Positions 10,758 to 24,419 of a stretch of DNA of 64,000 bases are shown here, piece by piece. Source of the stretch: Mycteria americana (Eukaryota; Chordata; Aves; Ciconiiformes; Ciconiidae); NCBI RefSeq assembly GCF_035582795.1, contig NW_027445651.1, forward strand, positions 310,001 to 374,000, read 5' to 3'. The translations under genes and the position numbers were made by a program. The first letter of the stretch is position 1. Each line of letters begins with the position of its first letter. The notes below the pieces were generated by a model. That model did not search any database. It saw nothing but the letters and a program-made list of their open reading frames with translations, and was not told the origin of the DNA.

Positions 10758-11517
10758 AAAGAAAAAAAGAAATGTTGTAAGTAGCTTGGTTGCTCAACTC
10801 TAAGGGATCTTTCCTTTTAGCTCCCCTTTCGCAGATAATTTAGCCTAGCCTGTGAGTATTGTTGAATTGCTAATGAGCACCCTTTATTCGAAGGACATGT
10901 CTATGGTCTTTCCCCCTCCTAACAACAATCATTAGAGTAAGAATGCCTTGCCTGTGTTAAATCCTTGGTTAGCTTAGATAGTCGCAATGTAGACAGATAA
11001 GAAGGAATTAATTCTTCAAGCCCTGTGTCCCTGGAAAGGGCTGATAAGGAGAAGCTATACAAGAACCAACTGGTTTTGGATATGCAAGGAAGGTATGAGC
11101 AAGACAAAGATGGACTGAGCATGCGTAGAGACAAAGTTCGGTCAGCGGTCAGAGTGATGAAGACTACCGACTTCCTCCAACGACCACCAGAGGATCCCTA
11201 ACGACCACCTAAGGACTTAAGTACGCATGCGCCAGAGACATTTGCATATATTAACGAGTTCCAAGAAATCGCACGTTTATGTAAATTAATCTTATGAATA
11301 TGTATGATTTTGCAACACATAATCTCTGCGATCTTGCTTGTTTGTCGGAGCACCTATGGTGGAGCAATCCCCAGTGCTGCCCAGCACTGTAATAAAGGAT
11401 GCCTGCTTAATAGTAACTCTGTTGCTATTGAGTTTTATTTCGGGAACACTCTGAAACTGCGATTCGCCTGCTGGGAGACTCGGACTTTAAAGGGTAGTCT
11501 CCGCGAATTTTGCTTCA
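10758..11517 (+). mobile_element. Fossil LTR B, unit 1
   Basis: Same element as in unit 0. It carries G at the variable site equivalent to 5008. Confidence 0.65.
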
Positions 11518-12839
11518 AGAGAGCTTCTGCCATGGAACTCTTCTTCCCCTGCACCCCAGGACGAGATTGCACTTGCCATGAGCTGCAAAGAGAGAGCGTG
11601 GGCTGTTGTGATCGGTGCGCTCTCTACAGTACCACGGGAGGAACTGTAAGATGCTCACCTGTGTCACCTTGCAGGCCCATGCGAATAACCTTTTTGTCCT
11701 GGAGCTGCTCGGTGTGATGGGAGTTGGGGATGTGCAGCCTGCGAGACACCTCAGCCCTGCCAATCTGTGTAACCAACCGCTGGGCTGCACAGGGCGCTGT
11801 ATGGATGTGGCGGAAGAACAGGGGACTTGCCCTACCCTAGCTACCCTTGCCCTTGGTGGCATGCCGTGCCCCTTCCTTCTGGGGACGGGTGGGAAGGTGA
11901 GGAGGAGGCTCTGGGCTGTAGACAAGGTGATTTCTCCTACCATCCCCTCCTTCCATCCCCACGGCCATCTTCTGTCTGAGCCTCCTCCCCCAGCGCAGCT
12001 CCATCCAGAGCAAGAGGAACTGCCTTGAGTGCTTGTGGGGCTGCTGACCTCCCAGGACCTCCTGCAGCACTGGGGTCCTCCCATGAAGACAGCACAAGTT
12101 GGGATCACCATCTGTGGGGCATGCTCTGAGGCCAAGGGGAATATTTCTGGGCAGAGATGCAGCAAGGGAAGGGCTGATGGTCACTGGCTGTGGAGTAGCC
12201 AGAGACGTCGTCCTCAGCTCCAAGGAACAGGGACCGAAGGAGGCCCACAGGCAGTGTGTCCTGCCCTCCCAGTCCTCTCGGAATGAGAAAGGGTCCACTT
12301 GCTCACCCATTTGTTCCCTCCCAGCTTATCTCCTTTCTCCCTGGACAGCTTTAGAGAGCATGCAGAGAGGAAAGGACCACACAGAGCCAGAGGCTGGGAT
12401 GCAGCAGAGTTTAATGAGTCCAAAGAGGGCAACAAGATGTCTGTGAGGAGAGGCCACAGTGAAAGGATCACCATGGGCAGCCAAGAGTCAGTGCCCCATG
12501 ATCAAGGGAGAGTTCCCACAGGGCACCTGTCTGGCTGCCCGACAGAGGGAGAGGGGCAGGCAGGTCCCCCCTAAGCTGGCTTTGGTGGGCCTCATGGCCC
12601 AGGGAGCAGAACACAACCAAGGACAAGGAGGGAAAGGAGAGAGGGGAGGAAGGGAACGAGAGGCATCGGCCATGTTTTCAGAGAGCCCAGGCTGGCCCCT
12701 TCCAAAGGGCTGACACCCTTTGCAGGAGGAGCGGGGCGTGCTCAGACCCTCTCAAAGCAGTAGCCACGATCTCCGTCATTCAGTCTGGCATCATCTTCGG
12801 GGCTCCCGGGGTTCCTTGTCTGGGCTGTCACCGGTGGCT

Positions 12840-13148
12840 TTAGCAAGGGGGGCACCTTCTGCTGCCACAGTAGCGGCTGGTGATACAGGAGAGGTCACAG
12901 CACCCAGAGGTGATGGGGACTCCGTCACAGCTGAGGATGCTGCCAACAGCAGCGGAGGTGGAGGAGCCCACAACGGTGTTCTGCGGGAAGGAGCTGAGGA
13001 TGGGGCCGGGCAGGGTCACCACCACGGGGGAGGGCTGGATGACAACAGTGGAGTTCTGGCACTGCCTGACACAGGGCTCATTGCAGCTGTTGGCCAGCGG
13101 GGTCGGGCCGCAGGGCTGGCAGGGCTGGCACTGGTCGTAGCAGGACAT
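12840..13148 (-). CDS. Feather-type beta-keratin copy 2, type A
   Basis: The protein is identical to copy 1, with Asn32, Gln38, Thr45 and Asp75. Exon 1 ends at 13460, the intron spans 13170-13459 and exon 2 starts at 13169. The polyadenylation signal is at 12410-12415. I found no private coding change in this copy. The unit downstream of it (towards copy 3) carries A at 18729, a marker otherwise seen only in the next unit. Confidence 0.96.
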   Translation of the reverse strand: MSCYDQCQPCQPCGPTPLANSCNEPCVRQCQNSTVVIQPSPVVVTLPGPILSSFPQNTVVGSSTSAAVGSILSCDGVPITSGCCDLSCITSRYCGSRRCPPC

Positions 13149-13518
13149 GTCTCTGGGCCAGGGGTGCACCTGGGAGAGGGGGCAGGGGAAGCAAAGCACA
13201 ACGGATACATGAGGAGCAGCACTGCGCCCAACCACAGTGGAGCCAAGGCACCTCCTGGCCCAGCTTATGCTGCCCAGCTCAAAGCCCAGGAGCCACCTCA
13301 GCTAAGTCCCAGCCTCTCTCTGTGGAAGGCTTTCTCTCCCCTTCCCTCTCCCATGAGAAGCAGGTCCCAGCCCTGGGCTAGGACAGCCCATATCAGCTGA
13401 GACATACATCAGGGAAAGACCTGACCTTGAAGGAGGAGGAGAAGAGGCTTCACACTCACCTGATTCCCAAGGAGAAGGAGGCGAGAGAAGTGGATGAGAG
13501 AGCAGAGAGCTGGGCTGC

Positions 13519-13526
13519 CTTTTATA
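13519..13526 (-). promoter_or_regulatory. TATA box of keratin copy 2
   Basis: TATAAAAG on the minus strand, followed by exon 1 ending at 13460. Confidence 0.85.
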
Positions 13527-15556
13527 GTAGCCCTGCACTGCCTCAGGCCCAGAGGCACCCTTTGTGGAAGTAATAATTTTCTGACAAGCTCACGTCAAAT
13601 GCAAACCATCCCAGCTAATGGCATGGGCTGTGTTCTGGTTTCCTGCACTGCTGCCTTTTCATTTCCTGGCTTAAGCCACGTGCTTCCCCATATGAAGGCT
13701 TCTGTAAGTGCCGGGATGAGAGGCCCGAGGATTTCCGGGGCAGAAACACATCAGCGCAGGCAGAAGACTCAGCTCAAGTGCTGGTGGCATCCCGTGCAGG
13801 CAGGTGATGTGCACCTGGGTCATTCCTGTGGGCTTGTCTGTGGCAAAGTTGTTCGGGAAACGGGCGCCGCTCTCGTGCTTCTCGTCCGGATGCCCAAGGA
13901 CTCCCACGTGAGAGGTCATGTCACACGTGGGCCTCAGCATCTCCTCAGCAGAGTCCACAGTTGCTGACGTTTTCCTGGCTTAATGTGAGCGTACGGATTT
14001 TTGCATGGTTCCACGCAGGCGCGCATGAGCACACACGTGTCAGTCTGTACCTGTGTGACCCTCATCATGAGGGCATGTGCAGGTCATAGCAGGAATGGTA
14101 GTTGCAAAGGAATCTACAGCTGAATGGTGGTGCCTTCGACCTGGCAGGTGCAGAGAGGTGCCCAGAGAACTGAAATGCAGTCTCTGCCTCCTGTGCCCTC
14201 CATTTCTTGCTTTATGTAGAGGGAGAGGCGCCCATAAATCCTGCCCACCGCATGCAGGCCGTCATCCCCGAACGTATCCCCTTACGATGCAGTGTTGCTG
14301 GTGACTGGGGGCTCCTCACGTCCATGCCAATGCCACCGCTCAGCCTGGTGCTGAGTGAGGCAGGGGCTGAGACCTCGCACCAAATGGGTATTGAACTGAA
14401 GGGACCAGGGTCCAGGCGCTGCTCTGCTGTGAGATGTAGGACTGACTGTCCGGGTGGCGCAGGGAGAGTCAAACAGCTGAGGACTCCTTTGCTGTTCAAG
14501 CACCAGGACTTCCGTGTCCCCCATAGAAAACTGAACCTGAGTGCCCAGCAACTGTGTCTAGGAAGGCAGGGATACGTGATTGAGGGCCAAAGCGCACAAA
14601 CTCTGCTGCTGTTTCATGAGGGAGGTCAGGCAAGCTCCCTCTTTGCGACAGAGGCTGTAGGTATTTTGTAAGGGCCCTAAGCGCATCCTCCATCCTAGTC
14701 TGCCTTGTCTCCGATCCAGCTTACAGGTAGTGCAACTGAGGGCTACCCTCTTCCCTTTGTTGACCTTGCTGAGGTCATTCTGCTGGGAGGCTTCAGCCAG
14801 GGCTGACTCCCCTTCCCGTGGGAGCAGCTTTCAAGCTTCAGTTCTAGTGCTTGGCCCCAACCTGAGTTACAGCTCCAGCTGTGACACATCTGTGCCTGTA
14901 CCTGGTCATGGACCCCACTCATCTCGCTTTGGACCCTGACATGCGGGTGACTTCCCAGCTTGAGCTCAGACCTTCCTTATCTCTGCGAACACACCTGGTG
15001 ATCGCCGGACATTGTTGAACCCTGATTACTGTCCTGAGACCTCATCCTGACCTTGACTCACTGACTCGGTGACTTGCCTTTCCAGCTTGACCCCAGACAT
15101 ATGTAAGGCAAGAGCCTGAGCCAGCACACGAGCAGGACAACCTAAAAGTCTGTGCACACTTGCAGACCTATGATCTTATCGGGGTGTTGGAGAAAAGCTG
15201 GGATAGCTCTCATGTCTGGAGTGTGCAGTGGCTCTGCAAAACAGAAGGCAGAATTGCCACCCTGCACTCCGTAAGAGCAGATTTTTGTCCCCTCAGGGAC
15301 CCGCCAGGCGCAGTCCTTTGGGAAAGTGCCCTGGGGGCTCAAAGAGGCCCGTGGAGAATGCGAAATACAGCAGGTAAGATCTGATGATAATAAAAATAAG
15401 GAAATCACCATAACTAGCTCCATCCGCTCCACTTGATAAAGGCATTAGAAAGATCTACCAAGGACATGAGATGGGTGCATTTTTGGAGCATTTCTTTCCA
15501 CATCTGAAAGCACGACCAAGAATACCATTTTTCTTGAGGTTATTCAAAGTTACCTC

Positions 15557-16405
15557 CACCCCATGAGCAACGCTGGTGGTGCCTCCGTGAAACCATATCC
15601 GAGAAAGGGCAAAACACTGCACAGGAGATGAGGAATGAACTACAAAAAAAGTGTGAGAAACAATCCTGCAAGCACCGAGGCCAGAGAGGAGGGAGGAGGA
15701 GGAGGAGGTGCTCCAGGCAATGGTGCAGAGATTCCCGGGCAGCCCGTGGGAGAGACCATGGTGGAGCGGATATCCACACTGCAGCCCATGGAGGATCCCA
15801 CGCCGGACCGGGTGGCTATGCCCTGCAGGAACTGCGGCCTGTGCAGAGCCCATGCTGAAGCAGGCTCCTGGCAGGAACTGTGGCCCCTGGAGGACCCACG
15901 CTGGAGCAGACTTGTCTGGAAGGACTGCAGCCCGTGGACAGGACCCACGCTGGAGCTGGTCTTGAAAGACTGCAGCCTATGGGAAGGGCTCACGCTGGAG
16001 CGGAGAAAAATGTGAGGAGGAAACAGCGGCAGAAAGGAACTGTTGCGTACTGACGGCAACCCCCCATTCCACATCCCACTGCGCTGCTTGGGGGTGGAGG
16101 AAACAGAAGAGCCGTGAATGAAGGAGGGAAGTTGAGCCTGTGAAAAAGAGGGGGGGATGGAGTGAAGGTGTTTTAGGGGTTTTTTGGCCGTTTCTCACCA
16201 TCCTGCTCTATTTTTAATTGGCACTATGTTAAATGAGTCTTCCCCAAGCCAAGTCTGTTTTGCCTGTGACAGTAATTGGTAAGTAATCCCCCTGCCTTTA
16301 TCTCGACCCACAACCTTTTTCACCCGACTTTCTCCTTCTGTCCTGTTGAGGAGGGAGAGGGAGAGAGCGAGCAGCTGGGTGGGTGCCTGGAAGCCAGCCG
16401 AGGTC
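15557..16405 (+). mobile_element. Fossil LTR fragment A, unit 2
   Basis: Same fragment as in unit 0, with no difference noticed. Confidence 0.75.
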
Positions 16406-17208
16406 TTTTTAGTTTTGCACCAATTATGGTAATTAGAAGTGCCATGACTGCTTGTCATTCACGTGCTTTTTTTTCCTGCTTGTACCTGTGGCACCAGGAG
16501 CAGTCTCTTTCTCCCACTGTTGTTCCCCCCAGAGGACGGTGGGCAATGATGTCAATTGGCCTTTGTGCTTGTGTACCTGGGAACTAGTGGCAGGTTTACA
16601 GCCACGGGCAGAGCACAGCCCACCAACCCTCCTGCCATAGCCTCAGACGAACAACGAGACCCCAAAGGCCATGTGGGAGGAGAGCTGTGAGTGGGAGCTC
16701 CTGTGCTGATGACCTGCTTTCTTCAGCTCTTTCTGACTCTGCTAGCAAAGGTCTGTCATCAGAACTGATGACAGAGAAGAAACCCCTGCTCCCTTGGTTG
16801 TCTCAGACCCCCTTCACCTGCATTTCTTTCCCCAACCATCCATCCCTCATTGCCTCTCTTTTCCAGCCCATTCCCTCTCAATGTTTCACAGGTAGGTCAG
16901 TGCAGTAGATCTCGTCTGTCTTGGTAGCCCCAAATTTCTGAGGTTCAAGCACCAAAGGCTGTTCCCCATGAGCTGTAGGCTTCAGGAGAAGAGGGAGCTA
17001 GGAGGAGGGGCACAGCACAGTTCTCCTCGCTTGGCATCCTGGCAGGAGGCCCTTCTGCGCAAGGCTGAGCTCTGGGGAAAGGGCCCTCAGTGCTCCCTTG
17101 GCGGCCCGATTTCACTTAAGCACCCAGAGATCTGCAGGCGAAGATGCTGGGGTTAGCGGCCTGAGGGGAAAGGAGGTGGTGGTGAGCGTGAAAAGAGCTA
17201 AAATCCCC

Positions 17209-17968
17209 AAAGAAAAAAAGAAATGTTGTAAGTAGCTTGGTTGCTCAACTCTAAGGGATCTTTCCTTTTAGCTCCCCTTTCGCAGATAATTTAGCCTAGC
17301 CTGTGAGTATTGTTGAATTGCTAATGAGCACCCTTTATTCGAAGGACATGTCTATGGTCTTTCCCCCTCCTAACAACAATCATTAGAGTAAGAATGCCTT
17401 GCCTGTGTTAAATCCTTGGTTAGCTTAGATAGTCGCAATGTAGACAGATAAGAAGGAATTAATTCTTCAAGCCCTGTGTCCCTGGAAAGGGCTGATAAGG
17501 AGAAGCTATACAAGAACCAACTGGTTTTGGATATGCAAGGAAGGTATGAGCAAGACAAAGATGGACTGAGCATGCGTAGAGACAAAGTTCGGTCAGCGGT
17601 CAGAGTGATGAAGACTACCGACTTCCTCCAACGACCACCAGAGGATCCCTAACGACCACCTAAGGACTTAAGTACGCATGCGCCAGAGACATTTGCATAT
17701 ATTAACGAGTTCCAAGAAATCGCACGTTTATGTAAATTAATCTTATGAATATGTATGATTTTGCAACACATAATCTCTGCGATCTTGCTTGTTTGTCGGA
17801 GCACCTATGGTGGAGCAATCCCCAGTGCTGCCCAGCACTGTAATAAAGGATGCCTGCTTAATAGTAACTCTGTTGCTATTGAGTTTTATTTCGGGAACAC
17901 TCTGAAACTGCGATTCGCCTGCTGGGAGACTCGGACTTTAAAGGGTAGTCTCCGCGAATTTTGCTTCA
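17209..17968 (+). mobile_element. Fossil LTR B, unit 2
   Basis: Same element. This is the last unit with G at the site equivalent to 5008. Confidence 0.65.
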
Positions 17969-19290
17969 AGAGAGCTTCTGCCATGGAACTCTTCTTCCCC
18001 TGCACCCCAGGACGAGATTGCACTTGCCATGAGCTGCAAAGAGAGAGCGTGGGCTGTTGTGATCGGTGCGCTCTCTACAGTACCACGGGAGGAACTGTAA
18101 GATGCTCACCTGTGTCACCTTGCAGGCCCATGCGAATAACCTTTTTGTCCTGGAGCTGCTCGGTGTGATGGGAGTTGGGGATGTGCAGCCTGCGAGACAC
18201 CTCAGCCCTGCCAATCTGTGTAACCAACCGCTGGGCTGCACAGGGCGCTGTATGGATGTGGCGGAAGAACAGGGGACTTGCCCTACCCTAGCTACCCTTG
18301 CCCTTGGTGGCATGCCGTGCCCCTTCCTTCTGGGGACGGGTGGGAAGGTGAGGAGGAGGCTCTGGGCTGTAGACAAGGTGATTTCTCCTACCATCCCCTC
18401 CTTCCATCCCCACGGCCATCTTCTGTCTGAGCCTCCTCCCCCAGCGCAGCTCCATCCAGAGCAAGAGGAACTGCCTTGAGTGCTTGTGGGGCTGCTGACC
18501 TCCCAGGACCTCCTGCAGCACTGGGGTCCTCCCATGAAGACAGCACAAGTTGGGATCACCATCTGTGGGGCATGCTCTGAGGCCAAGGGGAATATTTCTG
18601 GGCAGAGATGCAGCAAGGGAAGGGCTGATGGTCACTGGCTGTGGAGTAGCCAGAGACGTCGTCCTCAGCTCCAAGGAACAGGGACCGAAGGAGGCCCACA
18701 GGCAGTGTGTCCTGCCCTCCCAGTCCTCTCAGAATGAGAAAGGGTCCACTTGCTCACCCATTTGTTCCCTCCCAGCTTATCTCCTTTCTCCCTGGACAGC
18801 TTTAGAGAGCATGCAGAGAGGAAAGGACCACACAGAGCCAGAGGCTGGGATGCAGCAGAGTTTAATGAGTCCAAAGAGGGCAACAAGATGTCTGTGAGGA
18901 GAGGCCACAGTGAAAGGATCACCATGGGCAGCCAAGAGTCAGTGCCCCATGATCAAGGGAGAGTTCCCACAGGGCACCTGTCTGGCTGCCCGACAGAGGG
19001 AGAGGGGCAGGCAGGTCCCCCCTAAGCTGGCTTTGGTGGGCCTCATGGCCCAGGGAGCAGAACACAACCAAGGACAAGGAGGGAAAGGAGAGAGGGGAGG
19101 AAGGGAACGAGAGGCATCGGCCATGTTTTCAGAGAGCCCAGGCTGGCCCCTTCCAAAGGGCTGACACCCTTTGCAGGAGGAGCGGGGCGTGCTCAGACCC
19201 TCTCAAAGCAGTAGCCACGATCTCCGTCATTCAGTCTGGCATCATCTTCGGGGCTCCCGGGGTTCCTTGTCTGGGCTGTCACCGGTGGCT

Positions 19291-19599
19291 TTAGCAAGGG
19301 GGGCACCTTCTGCTGCCACAGTAGCGGCTGGTGATACAGGAGAGGTCACAGCACCCAGAGGTGATGGGGACTCCGTTACAGCTGAGGATGCTGCCAACAG
19401 CAGCAGAGGTGGAGGAGCCCACAACGGTGTTCTGCGGGAAGGAGCTGAGGATGGGGCCAGGAAGAATCACCACCACGGGGGAGGGCTCGATGACAACAGT
19501 GGAAGGCTGGCACTGCCTGACACAGGGCTCATTGCAGCTGTTGGCCAGCGGGGTCGGGCCGCAGGGCTGGCAGGGCTGGCACTGGTCGTAGCAGGACAT
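19291..19599 (-). CDS. Feather-type beta-keratin copy 3, type B
   Basis: Type B allele: Pro32, Glu38, Ile45 and Asn75, plus silent changes at codons 46, 47 and 65. In all, 10 bases differ from type A within 130 bp. The rest of the coding sequence, including all 14 Cys, is unchanged. Exon 1 ends at 19911, the intron is 19621-19910 and exon 2 begins at 19620; ATTAAA is at 18861-18866. The flanks carry private substitutions near 20245 and 20702. Confidence 0.96.
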   Translation of the reverse strand: MSCYDQCQPCQPCGPTPLANSCNEPCVRQCQPSTVVIEPSPVVVILPGPILSSFPQNTVVGSSTSAAVGSILSCNGVPITSGCCDLSCITSRYCGSRRCPPC

Positions 19600-19969
19600 G
19601 TCTCTGGGCCAGGGGTGCACCTGGGAGAGGGGGCAGGGGAAGCAAAGCACAACGGATACATGAGGAGCAGCACTGCGCCCAACCACAGTGGAGCCAAGGC
19701 ACCTCCTGGCCCAGCTTATGCTGCCCAGCTCAAAGCCCAGGAGCCACCTCAGCTAAGTCCCAGCCTCTCTCTGTGGAAGGCTTTCTCTCCCCTTCCCTCT
19801 CCCATGAGAAGCAGGTCCCAGCCCTGGGCTAGGACAGCCCATATCAGCTGAGACATACATCAGGGAAAGACCTGACCTTGAAGGAGGAGGAGAAGAGGCT
19901 TCACACTCACCTGATTCCCAAGGAGAAGGAGGCGAGAGAAGTGGATGAGAGAGCAGAGAGCTGGGCTGC

Positions 19970-19977
19970 CTTTTATA
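19970..19977 (-). promoter_or_regulatory. TATA box of keratin copy 3
   Basis: TATAAAAG on the minus strand. The promoter matches the type A genes, so the type B difference is coding only. Confidence 0.85.
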
Positions 19978-22007
19978 GTAGCCCTGCACTGCCTCAGGCC
20001 CAGAGGCACCCTTTGTGGAAGTAATAATTTTCTGACAAGCTCACGTCAAATGCAAACCATCCCAGCTAATGGCATGGGCTGTGTTCTGGTTTCCTGCACT
20101 GCTGCCTTTTCATTTCCTGGCTTAAGCCACGTGCTTCCCCATATGAAGGCTTCTGTAAGTGCCGGGATGAGAGGCCCGAGGATTTCCGGGGCAGAAACAC
20201 ATCAGCGCAGGCAGAAGACTCAGCTCAAGTGCTGGTGGCATCCCATGCAGGCAGGTGATGTGCACCTGGGTCATTCCTGTGGGCTTGTCTGTGGCAAAGT
20301 TGTTCGGGAAACGGGCGCCGCTCTCGTGCTTCTCGTCCGGATGCCCAAGGACTCCCACGTGAGAGGTCATGTCACACGTGGGCCTCAGCATCTCCTCAGC
20401 AGAGTCCACAGTTGCTGACGTTTTCCTGGCTTAATGTGAGCGTACGGATTTTTGCATGGTTCCACGCAGGCGCGCATGAGCACACACGTGTCAGTCTGTA
20501 CCTGTGTGACCCTCATCATGAGGGCATGTGCAGGTCATAGCAGGAATGGTAGTTGCAAAGGAATCTACAGCTGAATGGTGGTGCCTTCGACCTGGCAGGT
20601 GCAGAGAGGTGCCCAGAGAACTGAAATGCAGTCTCTGCCTCCTGTGCCCTCCATTTCTTGCTTTATGTAGAGGGAGAGGCGCCCATAAATCCTGCCCACC
20701 GTATGCAGGCCGTCATCCCCGAACGTATCCCCTTACGATGCAGTGTTGCTGGTGACTGGGGGCTCCTCACGTCCATGCCAATGCCACCGCTCAGCCTGGT
20801 GCTGAGTGAGGCAGGGGCTGAGACCTCGCACCAAATGGGTATTGAACTGAAGGGACCAGGGTCCAGGCGCTGCTCTGCTGTGAGATGTAGGACTGACTGT
20901 CCGGGTGGCGCAGGGAGAGTCAAACAGCTGAGGACTCCTTTGCTGTTCAAGCACCAGGACTTCCGTGTCCCCCATAGAAAACTGAACCTGAGTGCCCAGC
21001 AACTGTGTCTAGGAAGGCAGGGATATGTGATTGAGGGCCAAAGCGCACAAACTCTGCTGCTGTTTCATGAGGGAGGTCAGGCAAGCTCCCTCTTTGCGAC
21101 AGAGGCTGTAGGTATTTTGTAAGGGCCCTAAGCGCATCCTCCATCCTAGTCTGCCTTGTCTCCGATCCAGCTTACAGGTAGTGCAACTGAGGGCTACCCT
21201 CTTCCCTTTGTTGACCTTGCTGAGGTCATTCTGCTGGGAGGCTTCAGCCAGGGCTGACTCCCCTTCCCGTGGGAGCAGCTTTCAAGCTTCAGTTCTAGTG
21301 CTTGGCCCCAACCTGAGTTACAGCTCCAGCTGTGACACATCTGTGCCTGTACCTGGTCATGGACCCCACTCATCTCGCTTTGGACCCTGACATGCGGGTG
21401 ACTTCCCAGCTTGAGCTCAGACCTTCCTTATCTCTGCGAACACACCTGGTGATCGCCGGACATTGTTGAACCCTGATTACTGTCCTGAGACCTCATCCTG
21501 ACCTTGACTCACTGACTCGGTGACTTGCCTTTCCAGCTTGACCCCAGACATATGTAAGGCAAGAGCCTGAGCCAGCACACGAGCAGGACAACCTAAAAGT
21601 CTGTGCACACTTGCAGACCTATGATCTTATCGGGGTGTTGGAGAAAAGCTGGGATAGCTCTCATGTCTGGAGTGTGCAGTGGCTCTGCAAAACAGAAGGC
21701 AGAATTGCCACCCTGCACTCCGTAAGAGCAGATTTTTGTCCCCTCAGGGACCCGCCAGGCGCAGTCCTTTGGGAAAGTGCCCTGGGGGCTCAAAGAGGCC
21801 CGTGGAGAATGCGAAATACAGCAGGTAAGATCTGATGATAATAAAAATAAGGAAATCACCATAACTAGCTCCATCCGCTCCACTTGATAAAGGCATTAGA
21901 AAGATCTACCAAGGACATGAGATGGGTGCATTTTTGGAGCATTTCTTTCCACATCTGAAAGCACGACCAAGAATACCATTTTTCTTGAGGTTATTCAAAG
22001 TTACCTC

Positions 22008-22856
22008 CACCCCATGAGCAACGCTGGTGGTGCCTCCGTGAAACCATATCCGAGAAAGGGCAAAACACTGCACAGGAGATGAGGAATGAACTACAAAAAA
22101 AGTGTGAGAAACAATCCTGCAAGCACCGAGGCCAGAGAGGAGGGAGGAGGAGGAGGAGGTGCTCCAGGCAATGGTGCAGAGATTCCCGGGCAGCCCGTGG
22201 GAGAGACCATGGTGGAGCGGATATCCACACTGCAGCCCATGGAGGATCCCACGCCGGACCGGGTGGCTATGCCCTGCAGGAACTGCGGCCTGTGCAGAGC
22301 CCATGCTGAAGCAGGCTCCTGGCAGGAACTGTGGCCCCTGGAGGACCCACGCTGGAGCAGACTTGTCTGGAAGGACTGCAGCCCGTGGACAGGACCCACG
22401 CTGGAGCTGGTCTTGAAAGACTGCAGCCTATGGGAAGGGCTCACGCTGGAGCGGAGAAAAATGTGAGGAGGAAACAGCGGCAGAAAGGAACTGTTGCGTA
22501 CTGACGGCAACCCCCCATTCCACATCCCACTGCGCTGCTTGGGGGTGGAGGAAACAGAAGAGCCGTGAATGAAGGAGGGAAGTTGAGCCTGTGAAAAAGA
22601 GGGGGGGATGGAGTGAAGGTGTTTTAGGGGTTTTTTGGCCGTTTCTCACCATCCTGCTCTATTTTTAATTGGCACTATGTTAAATGAGTCTTCCCCAAGC
22701 CAAGTCTGTTTTGCCTGTGACAGTAATTGGTAAGTAATCCCCCTGCCTTTATCTCGACCCACAACCTTTTTCACCCGACTTTCTCCTTCTGTCCTGTTGA
22801 GGAGGGAGAGGGAGAGAGCGAGCAGCTGGGTGGGTGCCTGGAAGCCAGCCGAGGTC
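22008..22856 (+). mobile_element. Fossil LTR fragment A, unit 3
   Basis: Same fragment as in unit 0, with no difference noticed. Confidence 0.75.
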
Positions 22857-23659
22857 TTTTTAGTTTTGCACCAATTATGGTAATTAGAAGTGCCATGACT
22901 GCTTGTCATTCACGTGCTTTTTTTTCCTGCTTGTACCTGTGGCACCAGGAGCAGTCTCTTTCTCCCACTGTTGTTCCCCCCAGAGGACGGTGGGCAATGA
23001 TGTCAATTGGCCTTTGTGCTTGTGTACCTGGGAACTAGTGGCAGGTTTACAGCCACGGGCAGAGCACAGCCCACCAACCCTCCTGCCATAGCCTCAGACG
23101 AACAACGAGACCCCAAAGGCCATGTGGGAGGAGAGCTGTGAGTGGGAGCTCCTGTGCTGATGACCTGCTTTCTTCAGCTCTTTCTGACTCTGCTAGCAAA
23201 GGTCTGTCATCAGAACTGATGACAGAGAAGAAACCCCTGCTCCCTTGGTTGTCTCAGACCCCCTTCACCTGCATTTCTTTCCCCAACCATCCATCCCTCA
23301 TTGCCTCTCTTTTCCAGCCCATTCCCTCTCAATGTTTCACAGGTAGGTCAGTGCAGTAGATCTCGTCTGTCTTGGTAGCCCCAAATTTCTGAGGTTCAAG
23401 CACCAAAGGCTGTTCCCCATGAGCTGTAGGCTTCAGGAGAAGAGGGAGCTAGGAGGAGGGGCACAGCACAGTTCTCCTCGCTTGGCATCCTGGCAGGAGG
23501 CCCTTCTGCGCAAGGCTGAGCTCTGGGGAAAGGGCCCTCAGTGCTCCCTTGGCGGCCCGATTTCACTTAAGCACCCAGAGATCTGCAGGCGAAGATGCTG
23601 GGGTTAGCGGCCTGAGGGGAAAGGAGGTGGTGGTGAGCGTGAAAAGAGCTAAAATCCCC

Positions 23660-24419
23660 AAAGAAAAAAAGAAATGTTGTAAGTAGCTTGGTTGCTCAAC
23701 TCTAAGGGATCTTTCCTTTTAGCTCCCCTTTCGCAGATAATTTAGCCTAGCCTGTGAGTATTGTTGAATTGCTAATGAGCACCCTTTATTCGAAGGACAT
23801 GTCTATGGTCTTTCCCCCTCCTAACAACAATCATTAGAGTAAGAATGCCTTGCCTGTGTTAAATCCTTGGTTAGCTTAGATAGTCGCAATGTAGACAGAT
23901 AAGAAGGAATTAATTCTTCAAGCCCTGTGTCCCTGGAAAGGGCTGATAAGGAGAAGCTATACAAGAACCAACTGGTTTTGGATATGCAAGGAAGGTATGA
24001 GCAAGACAAAGATGGACTGAGCATGCGTAGAGACAAAGTTCGGTCAGCGGTCAGAGTGATGAAGACTACCGACTTCCTCCAACGACCACCAGAGGATCCC
24101 TAACGACCACCTAAGGACTTAAGTACGCATGCGCCAGAGACATTTGCATATATTAACGAGTTCCAAGAAATCGCACGTTTATGTAAATTAATCTTATGAA
24201 TATGTATGATTTTGCAACACATAATCTCTGCGATCTTGCTTGTTTGTCGGAGCACCTATGGTGGAGCAATCCCCAGTGCTGCCCAGCACTGTAATAAAGG
24301 ATGCCTGCTTAATAGTAACTCTGTTGCTATTGAGTTTTATTTCGGGAACACTCTGAAACTCCGATTCGCCTGCTGGGAGACTCGGACTTTAAAGGGTAGT
24401 CTCCGCGAATTTTGCTTCA
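23660..24419 (+). mobile_element. Fossil LTR B, unit 3
   Basis: Same element. This is the first unit with C at the site equivalent to 5008, shared by all units to its right. Confidence 0.65.
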
